The notes under the pieces: generated by a model
Databases searched by the model: none
What the model saw: only the letters and a program-made list of their open reading frames with translations
Told to the model about the DNA's origin: nothing
Translations under genes and position numbers: made by a program
Shown here: positions 14,557 to 22,642 of the stretch, one piece after another
Position numbering within the stretch: position 1 is the first letter of the stretch
Layout: every line of letters begins with the position of its first letter
Origin: a virus
Direction: 5' to 3' (one strand)
Virus record (IMG/VR): IMGVR_UViG_3300009093_000115
Span: 1-26,347 of that record
DNA: 26,347 nucleotides

Positions 14557-15330
14557 ATGGCCGGCAAAGATCAAATACTCTCTAATCTTGGTGCTCTTGA
14601 ATTTGATAATTCGAGTCAGGCGGCCATTAATAAATTGTTGGCACAAGGTATTGGAGACTTTACCGACAATATAGAAACGGAAATGACCAATACAAAGAAT
14701 TCGATTACCGAAGTCGTTGCGACGTTACGATTTGGAAAAGCGAATTACTATGTAACCAAGGCGAAAGCTTTTCAGCTGGGAGATGACCTTATACCTACAG
14801 GAGATGATCTCGATCCGGGATACGCCGTTATCGATCCTTCGAAACAAATTGTATCGCAAGCTGCATTCGAAGATAACGACGGGGAGCTGTCGATAAAAGT
14901 AGCAAAGACCAATAGCCTTACCGGACTGCTTGAGCCGTTGACAGCAGATGAAAAAGCTGCGTTCGATGCTTATTTTGTTATCATGGAAGCGCCTGGACTA
15001 CCTGTATCGAAAGTAAGTCTGCCGGGAAACGTACTGCTGTTCTCGGCCATATGTACGTTTAACGCCGGGTACAACAGAGCAAACATAGTGATAAATGTAA
15101 ATGCGGCCTTGATACTGTTCGCACAGACATTTGGTTTCAATGGTACTTTCTATACGGATCAGTTAAGCGCCTATGTACAGCAACAGGTTCCCGGAGTCAA
15201 AGATTTTTTTATAAACAACACGCAGATAGACGGCGTACCCTTTATCGGATTTACGACATTGACATCTGGGTTTTTTAATTATGCTGCTTCGGTCATACCG
15301 GGCATTCAATACAATTCCATAAATGGCTAA
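14557..15330 (+). CDS. Baseplate wedge protein J-like (gp6-like)
   Basis: The 257-aa protein matches the gpJ/gp6 wedge pattern: an N-terminal helical segment (LAQGIGDFTDNIETEMTNTK), the F-G-K-A-N-Y-Y-V-T-K-A-K-A-F-Q-L-G-D stretch at about residues 59-76, then beta segments (YAVIDPSKQIVSQAAFEDND, GELSIKVAK). The C-terminal half continues through LSAYVQQQVPGVKDFFINN and a domain of repeated Ile/Asn strands. Two copies of this protein normally link wedges into the baseplate ring. It overlaps the next gene by 8 bases. Confidence 0.65.
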   Translation: MAGKDQILSNLGALEFDNSSQAAINKLLAQGIGDFTDNIETEMTNTKNSITEVVATLRFGKANYYVTKAKAFQLGDDLIPTGDDLDPGYAVIDPSKQIVSQAAFEDNDGELSIKVAKTNSLTGLLEPLTADEKAAFDAYFVIMEAPGLPVSKVSLPGNVLLFSAICTFNAGYNRANIVINVNAALILFAQTFGFNGTFYTDQLSAYVQQQVPGVKDFFINNTQIDGVPFIGFTTLTSGFFNYAASVIPGIQYNSING

Positions 15331-15823
15331 CCTGTCAAACTTTAGAAAGATAGATTTTTCTGCGATGCTTCGCGAGACACTGACATCTTTCTTTTCGATA
15401 AACAAGGCAGGCGCGGCCACATGGGGGTATAAGTTCTGTGCTGCCTGTTTGGCCGTGCTAATCCAGCCGTTTAAGGATTTTGATGCTTATAGGCAAAAAA
15501 TGTGGCTCATAGCAAATTGTAAATGGCAGATTGGACAGCTTACCTATGTATTGAATAGGCTGTATGATCCGGCGCTTAACAGGATCATTATAGCGCAGGC
15601 AGTAACGACGCCGCAGTTTTTAAACGCATTCCCTTACGACGGGACCATGTGGGCGGGAAGCTTCGACGATGCACCGATTGTGTTCTTACAGACTTTCGGA
15701 TCGCAGGCAGCGAAAACGGTAGTCACATTTGTTGTGCCCGCCGAACTTGATTTGGACGATCTGACGGCAACAGTGGCGCTAGTCGCAATGGACGGTATCC
15801 CATATAAAATTGTAACCGTATGA
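15323..15823 (+). CDS. Tail protein I-like baseplate component
   Basis: The 166-aa protein follows the gpJ-like gene as gpI does in P2-type and Mu-type tails. It begins with a conserved-looking helix (FSAMLRETLTSFFSINKAGA) and an amphipathic block (VLIQPFKDFDAYRQKMWLIA), then a beta-rich C-terminal part (TVVTFVVPAELDLDDLTATV). GpI proteins attach fibres to the wedge. The family match is weak and the assignment is mainly by order. Its stop overlaps the next start as ATGA (15820-15823). Confidence 0.55.
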   Translation: MANLSNFRKIDFSAMLRETLTSFFSINKAGAATWGYKFCAACLAVLIQPFKDFDAYRQKMWLIANCKWQIGQLTYVLNRLYDPALNRIIIAQAVTTPQFLNAFPYDGTMWAGSFDDAPIVFLQTFGSQAAKTVVTFVVPAELDLDDLTATVALVAMDGIPYKIVTV

Positions 15824-16770
15824 CAAGCTTTGCACAGATATTTTTTCCTACAGTGCGTATCACAGTGCCGGGCCTTGGGAATCCGGCGTACATCGATGAT
15901 GTGAAGGCCGCCAATCAGCTCATGGTAGACGGCCTTGCGGCGCTGTTAGGGCTCTACAATACGGACGGCTTCTGTATCGTATCGGGATTTACCTATGATC
16001 CGAATGCAAAGACCTACGGCCCTGGTGTGTTTTATTTTAATCAACAATTCTACTACCAGCAAGTTGTTTTCCCGGAAGGATCGTACTTAAAACCAAACCC
16101 CTCGGCGGTGATGCCGAAGAACTTTAGCGATACGAACGCGCGGCCCATATACATGAACTACGTATCTATTGAGACAAACGATCCGGCGGGCGCTACGCCC
16201 ATTTTTCAAGGCGACATGAACGCTTCACGGATGGGTATTTTTCAAAACGTAGGTATCATACACAGCCTGCAAGATGTCGTAAACACATTGGGTACTGCTG
16301 CCTTTGCTAAAATAGGTACGACTCCCGGAACGGTTGCCGCCGGCAATGACACTCGTTTGGTTGGCGACTCTGACTATTTCGATGGTCGATACGCAAAGAA
16401 AACAGATGTCATTTTAAAGAATCTGGCCAATGATCCAGGCGAATACGATCCTGTTCAACCGTGGGACCCTGTAAATAAGAGATATGCCGATGCGACAAGC
16501 GGAAGACGGGCTGCTTCTGGAACACTTCATGTAGGCGACGCAGACACGCAGGGCGGCACTTTGTATGTGGTGGATATGGGGACTGTAGTCCAGGGAGCTG
16601 CGTACTTGATCACCTTCAGCACCGGATCATTAAGTGCGAATCATAACGTGGATATTTTCTATCAAACCTGCTGGGTCAACAAGGCACAAAGCTCGTTCGG
16701 TCTTTGGTTTCGGGAAGCTCAGGCAGGTGTCCAGAACATTCAGCTTGATTGGATCGCATGGCTTTTATAA
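15820..16770 (+). CDS. Tail fibre / fibre-base protein
   Basis: The 316-aa protein has an N-terminal baseplate-binding-like domain (ITVPGLGNPAYIDDVKAANQ) and a central segment with the fibre-type motif FAKIGTTPGTVAAGNDTRL followed by YFDGRYAKKTD (about residues 163-195), a trimeric-fibre hallmark. It ends with a globular C-terminal tip (GTLHVGDADTQGGTLYVVD ... IQLDWIAWLL). It lacks a signal peptide, unlike the four host-recognition genes after it. It is a probable anchor for the larger fibre encoded next; the two genes are separated by only 11 bases. Confidence 0.7.
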   Translation: MTSFAQIFFPTVRITVPGLGNPAYIDDVKAANQLMVDGLAALLGLYNTDGFCIVSGFTYDPNAKTYGPGVFYFNQQFYYQQVVFPEGSYLKPNPSAVMPKNFSDTNARPIYMNYVSIETNDPAGATPIFQGDMNASRMGIFQNVGIIHSLQDVVNTLGTAAFAKIGTTPGTVAAGNDTRLVGDSDYFDGRYAKKTDVILKNLANDPGEYDPVQPWDPVNKRYADATSGRRAASGTLHVGDADTQGGTLYVVDMGTVVQGAAYLITFSTGSLSANHNVDIFYQTCWVNKAQSSFGLWFREAQAGVQNIQLDWIAWLL

Positions 16771-16781
16771 ACAATACTGAT

Positions 16782-19700
16782 ATGAAAAAATTACTATACA
16801 CCCTGTTGGCCGTGATCTCTGTAAGTGCTGCAAAGGCGCAGCAGCCTATAAAGATTTCGTCTCCTACCGAATTTTTGAAATACATCCGCGTGGATGGGTA
16901 CGTGGTAGCGCCTATCTATTACCAGGGCACAAACGGCAATACTACACAGGATACGCTTGCTACCCGCGCGTATGCGCGTCAGTTTGGCGGTACTGGCTTT
17001 CCATTCATTCAGGGATATGCGATTAAAATAAGTGGCGACACGATCTCTATAGACTCCCTCAACTATCGCAAACTGGATTCTATGTACGTGTTGAACGACA
17101 CCACCATTATAACCAAAAATAACGGTGCTATTCAGACGTATACGATACGAGGCGCAGTCTTTTCATTCAACGGCAGGAGGGGTGCCGTCGTGCCCATGAA
17201 CGGAGACTACAGACAGTACTACGTACAGCTGGACAGTTCATACAATGACCCTTCCTGGCTCAATAGCTTTAACTTCTCTAAACTCACGGCTCGGCCTAAC
17301 TCTGTAGCCGGATACGGCATTCTCGACGCACTGCTGAATACGGGCAACGCATATGGATGGGGTTCAGGTCCGTATTCCTCCCGTCCCGCACAGGGGCACC
17401 TTGGGAGTTTCTATTACTCTACCGACTCCCTGGCGATCTACTACGATAACGGTACGGCCTGGGTTAAGGTAGTTACTACAGGGGCGACAGGCACACTTTT
17501 CGGCCCCTTGACAGCCGGTACGATACCCTACGCGCAGACATCTACAAAGCTCGGCGCAGCTCCCATTATCAACGATACGACGAACAGCAGGATACAGCTA
17601 AACGTCTCCATGCTTGTCAATAGCACCGGCGCATCGATCTTAGACAAAGGCAACACGGCACAGCGGCCGTCCTCTCCGGCAACAGGTATGATACGTTTCA
17701 ATACGGATTCCGCCAGCTATGAACAGTATACCGGGTCCTCCTGGCAAAAAATGATAGGAGGCACCGGGGGCGGCGGTTCTTCTGGAACAGTCACATCAAT
17801 TGTTTTCGGTCGGGGGCTTAACGGCGGCACTATCACCAGCTCCGGCAACGTCAGTGTAGACACTACCATCATACCCCGCTTTGCCGATACGTTGACGACA
17901 CTTGTTACTAAGACTTTTCTATCAACCCGAAACTATCTGACGGCTGAGACGGACCCGATAGCCAATGCCCGATTGATAACACTGAATCAGGTGACGGGAG
18001 GAGGTGTCACCGTAGTGGGCACTTCGGCACAGGGACTTGGTACAAGTCCGGTCTGGACGGTAAAGGCTGATACGGGTATCCTGGCCACTAAAAACGACCT
18101 ACGGACCGGCAGCCTATTGGTGGGCGGTACAAAAGGCAATCTCACGTATTTGACAGCTAATAACACACTGTACACAGCTCCCATTACGTACGATTCTACA
18201 GGCGGATTTATCACGTTAAGCAAGACGCTGAAATTCGATGGTACGGTGCTGAACCCTTTCCTGTACAACATAACCAATGCGACGACGAACATGTTAATTG
18301 TCTCCGGAACGAAGACAAATGCAGCGCTGGCTTCCTGGCAAGAATCGGTTACTTCTCCCCTTGGACTCTATCATATAAATCAAAACGGGTCTACCACATC
18401 CGGGGCGTGGTTGTCGGACCAATGGTTAACCGGAGGTAGGAACGACATAACCCATTTCGACACCTGGACAAATAGTTCCACCGCCTATGTACATGGTCTT
18501 CGTAACGTAGGCGGTTTAGGCCGATACGATTTTGCCGTATCCGCCCTCCCTTCATCTGTGCCGTTTGATTTCAGCAAAGCGACCATTGACATCATGCAGT
18601 TCGACAGCTTAGGCCGCATATACATCATGAATCCGCCGCGCACAGGCAGCAGTGGAGATTCTTTGCTGGTCAGGTCCTCGGGCGGAGAACTGAAGTACAT
18701 TGCACAGACAGTCATAACGGGAACGCTTAATCGCATAGGACTGCTCGATTCGTTATCCAGGGTATCCAACGGCGCACAGATCAGCGGCACGGGCATCTAC
18801 TTACAGACTGCCGACAATCTGACATCTGGCGGGACAAATGCAGGCTTGATCTCGGCCTCTTTTAATAAGACGGTTGACTCTATACAAAAACGTCTGCCTC
18901 TTACGACATGGCATCTCTCGCATCCAGGTGCGGGCGTATGGTCTATATATAGCTCTCCGGACGGCCTTACTCTCTTCGGCAAGAATCTACAAGGGTCGAA
19001 CGGCATTACAGTTGCAACGCAAACCGATAGCTCCGTCAAATGGGCGCCTGACTATACCTATCTGGTGGGCGTTACCAATACGCAGACATTGACCAATAAG
19101 ACGCTCACTACCCCCGTGCTCGGCGGCATATCCAGCAGCAACGATACGACGACATACAAACCGTTGTCCATAGATGCCTCTGGAAATTTGCGTCGGAATA
19201 CAAGCTGGCCTGGATCGGGGGGAGTCGGCGCACAAAATCTGTCTCTTGTTCAAACGGCAGCCGGTGACACAGTTAAAATATCAGGCGGCACATCTGCTTT
19301 TTTGCCATCGGCTACCCACAGCTTGGCAGGGGCCATGAGCGCCGCCATCTCTGCCAGGGTGGATTCGATATTGAACCTTACGTGGTATGGACATGGGCAT
19401 CAGCTACCCATCGTGAACTATACAGTAGACTCTCTTATCTTTCCTGGTCTTGACGTAACAGTGTCTGCTACTGGCGGCTTGGGCGTGACGTATGTCGGCA
19501 ATCGTGACTCGCTTGCGTGGAGGATAGGCATAACGGCCATGACTGCTAATGGTGATCTGCTGTGGTACAATAACGGTGTTACACGGCTGGCAGCCGGAGC
19601 CGTGAATCAAGTACTTACTGTCACTTCGGCGGGTACATTAGGGTGGGTAACGCCCGCTGCCTCTTCAGGAGGTACCGTGACCAGTGTAGGCCCGGCCAGC

Positions 19701-20870
19701 GCGTCGAACAATATGTTCACGACGACCATTACTAACCAGACTACTACGCCCAATATAACTTTTGCGCTACAGAATGCCCCGGCTAATACCGTCTTCGGCT
19801 CCCTGGCAGGCGGCGCACCTGGATACTTTAACCTGAACCTTACGTCGTCCATGTTCGCTAACGAAGGATCGACTACGACCGTCTACCACGGTAATACATC
19901 AGGAAACGGTTCTTTCGGCCCGGTGAATATGGCGACCGATGTAACCGGGACCATGTTAGCGAATCAATTTCCAGCCCTTACAGGAGCTATCACAACGGTT
20001 GCCGGATCACTTAACACGGCACTTTCAAATAACGCCGTAACCACGGCTGCCATCGCAGCTAATGCCGTAGACCTTGCAACGAAAGTGATGGGGATAGGAT
20101 CGCCAGCTAATGGATTTACGGGTGTGAACAACGGCACAAAGACAATAACGCTGGGTGGTAACTTTGCCACATCCGGCGCATTCGCCACTACTCTCACGGT
20201 CACGGGGGCTACCAATGTAACACTACCGACATCCGGTACGCTTCTGGCTACAAATGGAAGCGGGGCGGCTCTTACCGGGGTGGTTCGATCTTTAACGGGT
20301 ACAGCCAATCAAATACTTGTAAACGGAACTACCGGATCAGCTCAAACGCTGGCGCTGACACTCACGACCGCGCAGGATATTGGTACGACCAGCTCTCCTA
20401 TATTCACCGATGTATCTATAACGGGTCCGCCAGCTGGATCGACTACGGACAATATCGTGGTGCAAAACCCTTCAGGGGGAGCGTTACGGGTAATACCACA
20501 GGCAGCATTTCTAAACGCCGCCCCTCTCGCAGACATGACCGCCACGCCAACCACAAATGCGGTGAGTCCCACTGCCAAGGTTCGATATACCATAGTCGAT
20601 TCTGTCGTCACATTGTCCGCAAGTGGAAATTGGGACTGTACGACAGCGAACAGTTTTAGTCAGTTAACAGTAACGCTTCCGGTCAATGGCGCTTATAGTG
20701 GATTAGAAGGGGCAAGTTACATAGGAACGGGTACGTGGTACAGTGCAGGCACACAGGACTTTGTTCCGATTCAAGTGAGACTCGCATCCGCTAACACAAT
20801 GGTGCTATACTGCAAGCCTACACAAACTATATCTACGCAATACTCTGTTTTCGTTCAATACCACATGTAA
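16782..20870 (+). CDS. Large tail fibre protein with Sec signal peptide
   Basis: The 1362-aa product begins with a signal peptide (MKKLLYTLLAVISVSAAKAQ). Fibre motifs follow: FNGRRGAVVPMNGDY...YNDPSWLNSFNFSKLTARP...GYGI at about residues 128-180; TQTLTNKTLTTPVLGG near 765; and SGAFATTLTVTGATNVTLPT near 1130, with GTANQILVNGTTG after it. The GAF...TLTVTGATNVTLP and TLTNKTL motifs are well known from large phage fibres. Low-complexity Gly/Thr/Ser-rich stretches suggest a long, flexible trimeric shaft. The protein probably carries host recognition at its C-terminal tip, which is unassigned. ATG 16782 is preferred over an upstream TTG (16749) because it gives the signal peptide. Confidence 0.8.
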   Translation: MKKLLYTLLAVISVSAAKAQQPIKISSPTEFLKYIRVDGYVVAPIYYQGTNGNTTQDTLATRAYARQFGGTGFPFIQGYAIKISGDTISIDSLNYRKLDSMYVLNDTTIITKNNGAIQTYTIRGAVFSFNGRRGAVVPMNGDYRQYYVQLDSSYNDPSWLNSFNFSKLTARPNSVAGYGILDALLNTGNAYGWGSGPYSSRPAQGHLGSFYYSTDSLAIYYDNGTAWVKVVTTGATGTLFGPLTAGTIPYAQTSTKLGAAPIINDTTNSRIQLNVSMLVNSTGASILDKGNTAQRPSSPATGMIRFNTDSASYEQYTGSSWQKMIGGTGGGGSSGTVTSIVFGRGLNGGTITSSGNVSVDTTIIPRFADTLTTLVTKTFLSTRNYLTAETDPIANARLITLNQVTGGGVTVVGTSAQGLGTSPVWTVKADTGILATKNDLRTGSLLVGGTKGNLTYLTANNTLYTAPITYDSTGGFITLSKTLKFDGTVLNPFLYNITNATTNMLIVSGTKTNAALASWQESVTSPLGLYHINQNGSTTSGAWLSDQWLTGGRNDITHFDTWTNSSTAYVHGLRNVGGLGRYDFAVSALPSSVPFDFSKATIDIMQFDSLGRIYIMNPPRTGSSGDSLLVRSSGGELKYIAQTVITGTLNRIGLLDSLSRVSNGAQISGTGIYLQTADNLTSGGTNAGLISASFNKTVDSIQKRLPLTTWHLSHPGAGVWSIYSSPDGLTLFGKNLQGSNGITVATQTDSSVKWAPDYTYLVGVTNTQTLTNKTLTTPVLGGISSSNDTTTYKPLSIDASGNLRRNTSWPGSGGVGAQNLSLVQTAAGDTVKISGGTSAFLPSATHSLAGAMSAAISARVDSILNLTWYGHGHQLPIVNYTVDSLIFPGLDVTVSATGGLGVTYVGNRDSLAWRIGITAMTANGDLLWYNNGVTRLAAGAVNQVLTVTSAGTLGWVTPAASSGGTVTSVGPASASNNMFTTTITNQTTTPNITFALQNAPANTVFGSLAGGAPGYFNLNLTSSMFANEGSTTTVYHGNTSGNGSFGPVNMATDVTGTMLANQFPALTGAITTVAGSLNTALSNNAVTTAAIAANAVDLATKVMGIGSPANGFTGVNNGTKTITLGGNFATSGAFATTLTVTGATNVTLPTSGTLLATNGSGAALTGVVRSLTGTANQILVNGTTGSAQTLALTLTTAQDIGTTSSPIFTDVSITGPPAGSTTDNIVVQNPSGGALRVIPQAAFLNAAPLADMTATPTTNAVSPTAKVRYTIVDSVVTLSASGNWDCTTANSFSQLTVTLPVNGAYSGLEGASYIGTGTWYSAGTQDFVPIQVRLASANTMVLYCKPTQTISTQYSVFVQYHM

Positions 20871-22195
20871 TGAAAAAGATACTATTCATACTATGCCTTT
20901 TGCCTGTGCTGGGATACAGCCAGATCATTCGCCCTACGCCCAATATCATAGAGGCTAATCCTGGTCCGTTTATTCACTTTCTGACCTTCCTGAATGCGTT
21001 TACTACCAACGCGGGCACCGCTTCCGCTTCTCAATCCTTCAGCTATACCACCGGCCAGCTCTCGACAGACGTAGTGTGGACAGCCGGTTCTGGGATGGAA
21101 ATATGCCTGACACAGAACGGTACGTACGTGACATCATTGACGGCGACAGGGTCGGCTACAGCTGGTACGTATACGTTATGGGTCCGGGTAGCGCAAGCCA
21201 CGACCGCCGGATCATATAGCGGTAATATATCGGGGGTAAGTTCCCCGGCTCCCACGGCTAATATGCCCTACTCAGCTACCGTAAATGCCGTGCCTACGCT
21301 CAATGTAAGCCCTAACACGCTTTCCGGATTCACGTCTACGGCGGGCAATCTGGGCGGATCACAGAGCTATAGTCTGACCGGATCAGCCCTCACAGGCACC
21401 ATCACGGTCACACCGCCAAGTGGGTATAAGGTCTCGAAAGACAATAGCACGTTTACGACATCTACGACAGTTACCCCTTCATCCGGAGCGATCAACCAAA
21501 CCATATACGCAGCGTTGTCAGATGCCAATACGGCAGGCTCTTATTCAGGCAACATAACGAACAGCGGGGGCGGTGCAACCGCCCAAAATGTAGCCGTAAG
21601 CGGTACTACAACTGCACCCGCTACGACTCCGGATTCGGCCCGGTTTCAATTCGATACTACTACTGCAAACGATGTAGCCGGATGGACAATTGTAAGGGGC
21701 GATCCGTCGAAGCATGTCATAAGTGGAACGGTGGGCAGCACGACAATAACCTATACAACTGTTTCTACCTCTACCTCAAATTGGGCACCGTTTTGTTCAC
21801 CGTGCGCTTCGACAGGTATAAATAACGGTGTAACAAATGCCACTATCCCATATACGGGTAGCACAGGCGTTATGAGAGAAGCGGCATTCACGACAACCCC
21901 ATACCAAACAACAAATGCGCAGTTTATATCCGGAGGATGGAAGACGGACGGTACTCTATACGACGTTATAATATCGGGAACAACGCAGTTCGGTTTTGCC
22001 GCTGTAGGCTCCTATACCGTAAGAGGTGCCACGTTAAGCTCCAATCAGCCCATTAACGGAGCGTCCAATACTTCAACTCAATCCACATGGACAAGTATGG
22101 CTCCGGACGCTTCAGGTAATTTTTCTTTTTATTTCGGACCACAGTCGGGGAATCAAATAGCGCTTGTATCGTTCATCATCATACGCAAACACTAA
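20870..22195 (+). CDS. Secreted adhesin-like tail protein with tandem beta-sandwich domains
   Basis: The 441-aa protein has a signal peptide (MKKILFILCLLPVLGYSQ). At least two copies of a Bacteroidota-type extracellular beta-sandwich follow. The first is at about residues 30-140 (LTFLNAFTTNAGTASASQSF ... AGSYSGNISG); the second is at about 140-250 (NTLSGFTSTAGNLGGSQSYS ... GSYSGNITNSGGGATAQNVAVSG). Both share the G-S-Y-S-G-N-I ending. A different C-terminal beta domain with DSARFQFDTTTANDVAGWTIVRG begins near residue 255. These domains are familiar from secreted host proteins and suggest a surface-binding or fibre-tip role. It overlaps the fibre stop by 1 base (TAATG), so the two are coupled. 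Confidence 0.7.
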   Translation: MKKILFILCLLPVLGYSQIIRPTPNIIEANPGPFIHFLTFLNAFTTNAGTASASQSFSYTTGQLSTDVVWTAGSGMEICLTQNGTYVTSLTATGSATAGTYTLWVRVAQATTAGSYSGNISGVSSPAPTANMPYSATVNAVPTLNVSPNTLSGFTSTAGNLGGSQSYSLTGSALTGTITVTPPSGYKVSKDNSTFTTSTTVTPSSGAINQTIYAALSDANTAGSYSGNITNSGGGATAQNVAVSGTTTAPATTPDSARFQFDTTTANDVAGWTIVRGDPSKHVISGTVGSTTITYTTVSTSTSNWAPFCSPCASTGINNGVTNATIPYTGSTGVMREAAFTTTPYQTTNAQFISGGWKTDGTLYDVIISGTTQFGFAAVGSYTVRGATLSSNQPINGASNTSTQSTWTSMAPDASGNFSFYFGPQSGNQIALVSFIIIRKH

Positions 22196-22201
22196 TACAC
22201 C

Positions 22202-22642
22202 ATGAGACTATGCATCTTACTGCTGTGCCTTACTGCTACGTTATCCATCGCAGCGCAAACGAAAATAGACCGAGCAGACTGGACGTATGTATCTACAAGG
22301 AAGTCCGATACATCCCGGTTTAAGTTTCACGGCTCCGGATTTTTACACGACACTATCACAAATATCACTCACTGCGACACTTTGCACCGCGTCATATCCA
22401 TTGCTGAGATAGATAGGATCGACGGCAAGATCAATAGTACGGCAACGCAATTTCCGTACGACCGTGTAGAGACATACGACCCTAAAGACCCTGACCCGTC
22501 CATGAAACCAGGAGTGTACTACTACAGGACAATTGATCAGGGCACCTTCGAGTATTGGCCGGGTGAAATGGTGGTGCGTAACTGGCCCGGTGTGTTTTAC
22601 ATAGAATACAATCGCATCGTAAGACAGGCAAAGAAGAAATGA
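22202..22642 (+). CDS. Small secreted protein of unknown function
   Basis: The 146-aa protein starts with a signal peptide (MRLCILLLCLTATLSIAAQ). The mature part is rich in charged and aromatic residues (DRADWTYVSTRKSDTSRFKF, GVYYYRTIDQGTFEYWPGE) and ends RQAKKK. No family is recognised. It overlaps the spike gene as ATGA (22639-22642), so it could be a folding partner or a baseplate-to-spike adapter; that is inferred only from position. Two cysteines lie in the signal region and one more in the mature chain, so disulfide stabilisation is not suggested. Confidence 0.55.
   Translation: MRLCILLLCLTATLSIAAQTKIDRADWTYVSTRKSDTSRFKFHGSGFLHDTITNITHCDTLHRVISIAEIDRIDGKINSTATQFPYDRVETYDPKDPDPSMKPGVYYYRTIDQGTFEYWPGEMVVRNWPGVFYIEYNRIVRQAKKK

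Noticed and set aside
16749-16781. TTG start upstream of the large fibre
   Set aside because: It reads through the end of the previous gene in another frame and would bury the signal peptide that starts at ATG 16782.
19660-20500. Repetitive-looking Thr/Gly/Ala codons in the fibre as possible CRISPR or tandem repeats
   Set aside because: The repetition is at the amino-acid level of a low-complexity fibre shaft; no regular repeat-spacer unit is seen.
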